Assembly: GCA_018396515.1 (NCBI GenBank)
Contig: JAGTQJ010000084.1
Coordinates: forward strand, 1 to 6,893
From: Candidatus Bathyarchaeota archaeon
GTDB taxonomy: Archaea; Thermoproteota; Bathyarchaeia; TCS64
Length of the DNA stretch: 6,893 nt
Reading direction: 5' to 3'
The notes beneath the pieces are model-generated. The model had not been told where the DNA came from and did not search any database. It was given only the letters and a program-made list of their open reading frames with translations. Made by a program: the position numbers and the translations under genes. This document shows positions 5,410 to 6,893 of this stretch, piece by piece (the stretch's first letter is position 1; each line of letters begins with the position of its first letter).

Positions 5410-6159
5410 ATGTCTGGGAGGGGGCTGTTAAGGCTCACGGGCCGGGCCTTCAAGGAAGGGGGGTTCGATAAGGCGGTTCTCCCAATAGGCTCAACGGAGT
5501 ATCATGGAGAACACCTCCCATATGGGACTGATGCCCTGGTGGCTGAGGCCCTTGCAGAGGGGGTGGCGGAGAGGGTGGATGGACTGCTCGTCCTCCCCAC
5601 GCTCCCATACGGGATGAGTAGGCATTACTACCATTTCCCAGTAGCCATATCCCTAACGACGAACACCCTGATGCTTGTTCTCAAGGAGATCTTCCAATCT
5701 CTATCTGGCCATGGGATCAGGAGGCTGCTCATCATAAACGGGCATGACGGGAACATCCCGGCGATAGACGCTGCGGCGAGGGAGTTCAGGGCCGATAACC
5801 CAGAGATGAAGATAGCTGTGCTTGAGGCCTGGTGGGAGACGGCGGCTAGGCTCCTCCCTGAGGGGACCTTCGAGGCCTGGGGAGGCCTCGGACATGGTGG
5901 TGAGGGGGAGACATCAATGGCTCTGGCTATAGCCCCCGAGCTCGTTGAGATGGAGTATGCGAGGGGCAGGATCCCAAAGCTGCCCTTACATGTTCAGGTC
6001 AAGTGGAGGTTCGACGAGCTGACGCCTTATGGGGTCACGGGAGACCCAACAAAGGCATCCGCCGAGAAGGGGAGGATGATGATGAAAGCCCTCATCGAAC
6101 TGCTCACATCATTTATAAAGGAGATGGACGAGAGGAACTGGGAGATAGAAGATCTATAA
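5410..6159 (+). CDS. Creatininase-family metal-dependent amidohydrolase
   Basis: A 249-residue protein of normal family length. Seen: GSTEYHGEHLPYGTDA with metal ligands Glu30, His32 and Asp41 at the family's spacing, the strand and loop INGHDGN (His112), and GHGGEGETS (His162, Glu165, Glu167). Family knowledge: these enzymes use two divalent metals to hydrolyse cyclic or linear amides. Members include creatininase, the archaeal formamide hydrolase ArfB of riboflavin/F420 synthesis, and MftE, a peptidase of mycofactocin maturation. NGHDGN rather than the NGHYEN of true creatininase argues against creatinine as substrate. No riboflavin or mycofactocin gene is nearby, so the substrate is undetermined. 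ATG at 5410 is preferred; an in-frame TTG at 5398 would add four residues. The message is likely leaderless or nearly so. The gene is divergent from the DUF1844 gene and followed after about 240 bases by the COG1237 gene. Confidence 0.9.
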   Translation: MSGRGLLRLTGRAFKEGGFDKAVLPIGSTEYHGEHLPYGTDALVAEALAEGVAERVDGLLVLPTLPYGMSRHYYHFPVAISLTTNTLMLVLKEIFQSLSGHGIRRLLIINGHDGNIPAIDAAAREFRADNPEMKIAVLEAWWETAARLLPEGTFEAWGGLGHGGEGETSMALAIAPELVEMEYARGRIPKLPLHVQVKWRFDELTPYGVTGDPTKASAEKGRMMMKALIELLTSFIKEMDERNWEIEDL

Positions 6160-6279
6160 AAATAGAATAGCAACTTCCAAGCTCCAAGCTTATCTAGAAT
6201 TAGTATAGTAAAATACGAAGAGAGTTCCATTCTCCCTGAATTGAGCCCCTCCAGCATATCCCTCATCGCTTATGGTTAA

Positions 6280-6285
6280 TTTTTT
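6280..6285 (+). terminator. T6 run after the creatininase-family gene
   Basis: Six consecutive T lie about 120 bases after the stop codon, within taattttttacc. This is the only long T run in the 6160-6399 gap and fits a U-tract terminator; no stable hairpin precedes it. The segment 6160-6279 shows no gene; its only pattern is a stray tatagta (6204-6210). Confidence 0.35.
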
Positions 6286-6304
6286 ACCTCTGGGGACACA
6301 GTTA

Positions 6305-6386
6305 TCTAGTTCCTATCCGAACCTGTAGCTGTAAGGCCATGAACTCAAGCCATTTATAGTATATTATTACTATAATGGGAACTAGA
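6305..6386. repeat. Nested inverted repeats upstream of the COG1237 gene, overlapping its TATA-like region
   Basis: The inner repeat has perfect 8-base arms, ttatagta (6354-6361) and tactataa (6368-6375), around a 6-base AT spacer. With one unpaired T it extends to ccatttatagta / tactataatgg (6350-6378). An outer pair, tctagttcc (6305-6313) and ggaactaga (6378-6386), is a perfect 9-base match 64 bases apart. The inner repeat covers the best TATA candidate, atttatagtat (6352-6362), which would start transcription near 6385, about 15 bases before the ATG. A regulator bound there would be expected to block transcription. AT-rich DNA yields such repeats by chance, so the role is tentative. Confidence 0.4.
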
Positions 6387-6399
6387 ATGGGATGTATCG

Positions 6400-6893
6400 A
6401 TGGAGAGGTTAAATCACCTCAAGATTTATACCCTCGCAGATAACCTCGTCATGTCCTCGGGCCTTCAGGGCCAATGGGGCCTCTCCATGTTGCTGGAGTT
6501 GGTGGACGGGAGGGGCGAGACCCATAAGATTGTCTTCGACACGGGTGGAGACAAGAGGTCCTTGATGCATAACATCGAGAAGATGAAGGTGGGCCTTAAG
6601 GATGTTGAATGTGTTGTCCTGAGCCATGGGCATGGAGACCACACGAGTTCGACCGTCGAGGTCGTCTCCTCGACTGGAGGGGTAAGGGTCTACGCCCACC
6701 CCCACCTATTCCTCCCAAGATTCTACATCGACCGACAGGGGAGGAGGGAGAGGGGCGGGGTTCCAGAGGATGAGGGGTTGGATAAAATTGAACAGGTAGG
6801 GGGAGAGGTGATCCTCTCGGCGGACCCTATAGAGGTTCTGCCAGGATGTTGGACGACCGGGGAGATACCGAGGGTCTCCTTTGAGGATGTCTC
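6400..6893 (+). CDS. COG1237-type metallo-beta-lactamase-fold hydrolase, 3'-truncated by window edge
   Basis: The frame is open from ATG at 6400 to the right edge, giving 164 complete codons. Seen: a first strand with GQWGLSMLLEL, KIVFDTGGD (Asp47), the metal motif VLSHGHGDHTSS (His76, His78, Asp80, His81), YAHPHLF (His100), and the late family segment LPGCWTTGEIPR. This order matches COG1237, whose usual motif is SHGHYDHTGGL; here Gly replaces Tyr and SS replaces GG. Family knowledge: two-metal hydrolases or phosphodiesterase-like enzymes, some linked in archaea to methanopterin synthesis (dihydropterin-related 'DHPS-like' annotation), others of unknown substrate. Full length is usually about 260-300 residues, so the C-terminal part with remaining metal ligands is outside. 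The start is fixed because no other in-frame start lies just upstream; the other nearby ATGs at 6387 and 6392 are in different frames. The Shine-Dalgarno is weak. The fold is secure; the reaction is unknown. Confidence 0.88.
   Translation, partial: MERLNHLKIYTLADNLVMSSGLQGQWGLSMLLELVDGRGETHKIVFDTGGDKRSLMHNIEKMKVGLKDVECVVLSHGHGDHTSSTVEVVSSTGGVRVYAHPHLFLPRFYIDRQGRRERGGVPEDEGLDKIEQVGGEVILSADPIEVLPGCWTTGEIPRVSFEDV

Noticed and set aside
6272..6328. Short forward frame of 18 codons in the gap before the COG1237 gene
   Set aside because: Too short, no ribosome binding site, crosses the T6 run that more likely marks termination.
6160..6399. tRNA, CRISPR repeat or insertion-sequence remnant in the longest gene-free stretch
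   Set aside because: No T-loop consensus or cloverleaf, no regularly spaced repeats, and no transposase fragment or target-site duplication could be found; the inverted repeats alone do not define a mobile element.
6409..6705. Reverse-strand open frame opposite the COG1237 gene
   Set aside because: The forward frame holds the full metal-binding motif set, so the reverse frame is a shadow.

Overview
The window looks like a chromosome segment of an archaeon. Arginine is written almost entirely with AGG/AGA and isoleucine often with ATA. Genes sit singly or in divergent pairs behind AT-rich TATA-like elements with short or absent leaders, and T-rich tracts follow several genes. The GC-rich coding and AT-rich spacers, together with the gene set (archaeal-type glutamine synthetase, Lrp regulator, COG1237 metallo-hydrolase, N-acyl-D-amino-acid deacylase), would fit a Bathyarchaeia-like or other TACK lineage. 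That placement is inference and was not tested by any search.

Layout from left to right: (1) the C-terminal half of an N-acyl-D-amino-acid deacylase (+), running in from the left edge; (2) a 12-TM major facilitator transporter (+) that is intact except for one frameshift in a run of six G; (3) an Lrp/AsnC regulator (-), divergent from (4) a type I glutamine synthetase, glnA (+); (5) a small thioredoxin (+); (6) a DUF1844-type small protein (-), divergent from (7) a creatininase-family amidohydrolase (+); (8) the N-terminal part of a COG1237-type metallo-beta-lactamase-fold protein (+), cut by the right edge. No stretch of more than about 240 bases lacks a gene. I saw no tRNA, rRNA, CRISPR array, insertion sequence or phage gene.

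A nitrogen theme links several genes. The deacylase would release D-amino acids from N-acylated forms, the transporter could move a small solute, glutamine synthetase assimilates ammonium, and the divergent Lrp protein is the obvious candidate to sense an amino acid and tune glnA. The creatininase-family protein and the COG1237 protein belong to families with several possible substrates, including cofactor metabolism, so their link to this theme is open.

The main points for a second look are the frameshift in the transporter, the two divergent gene pairs that each appear to share one symmetrical TATA-like element, the altered feedback-site region of the glutamine synthetase, and the nested inverted repeats just upstream of the COG1237 gene. 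I did not find convincing evidence of a new multi-gene system; most of the window is recognisable metabolic and regulatory housekeeping.
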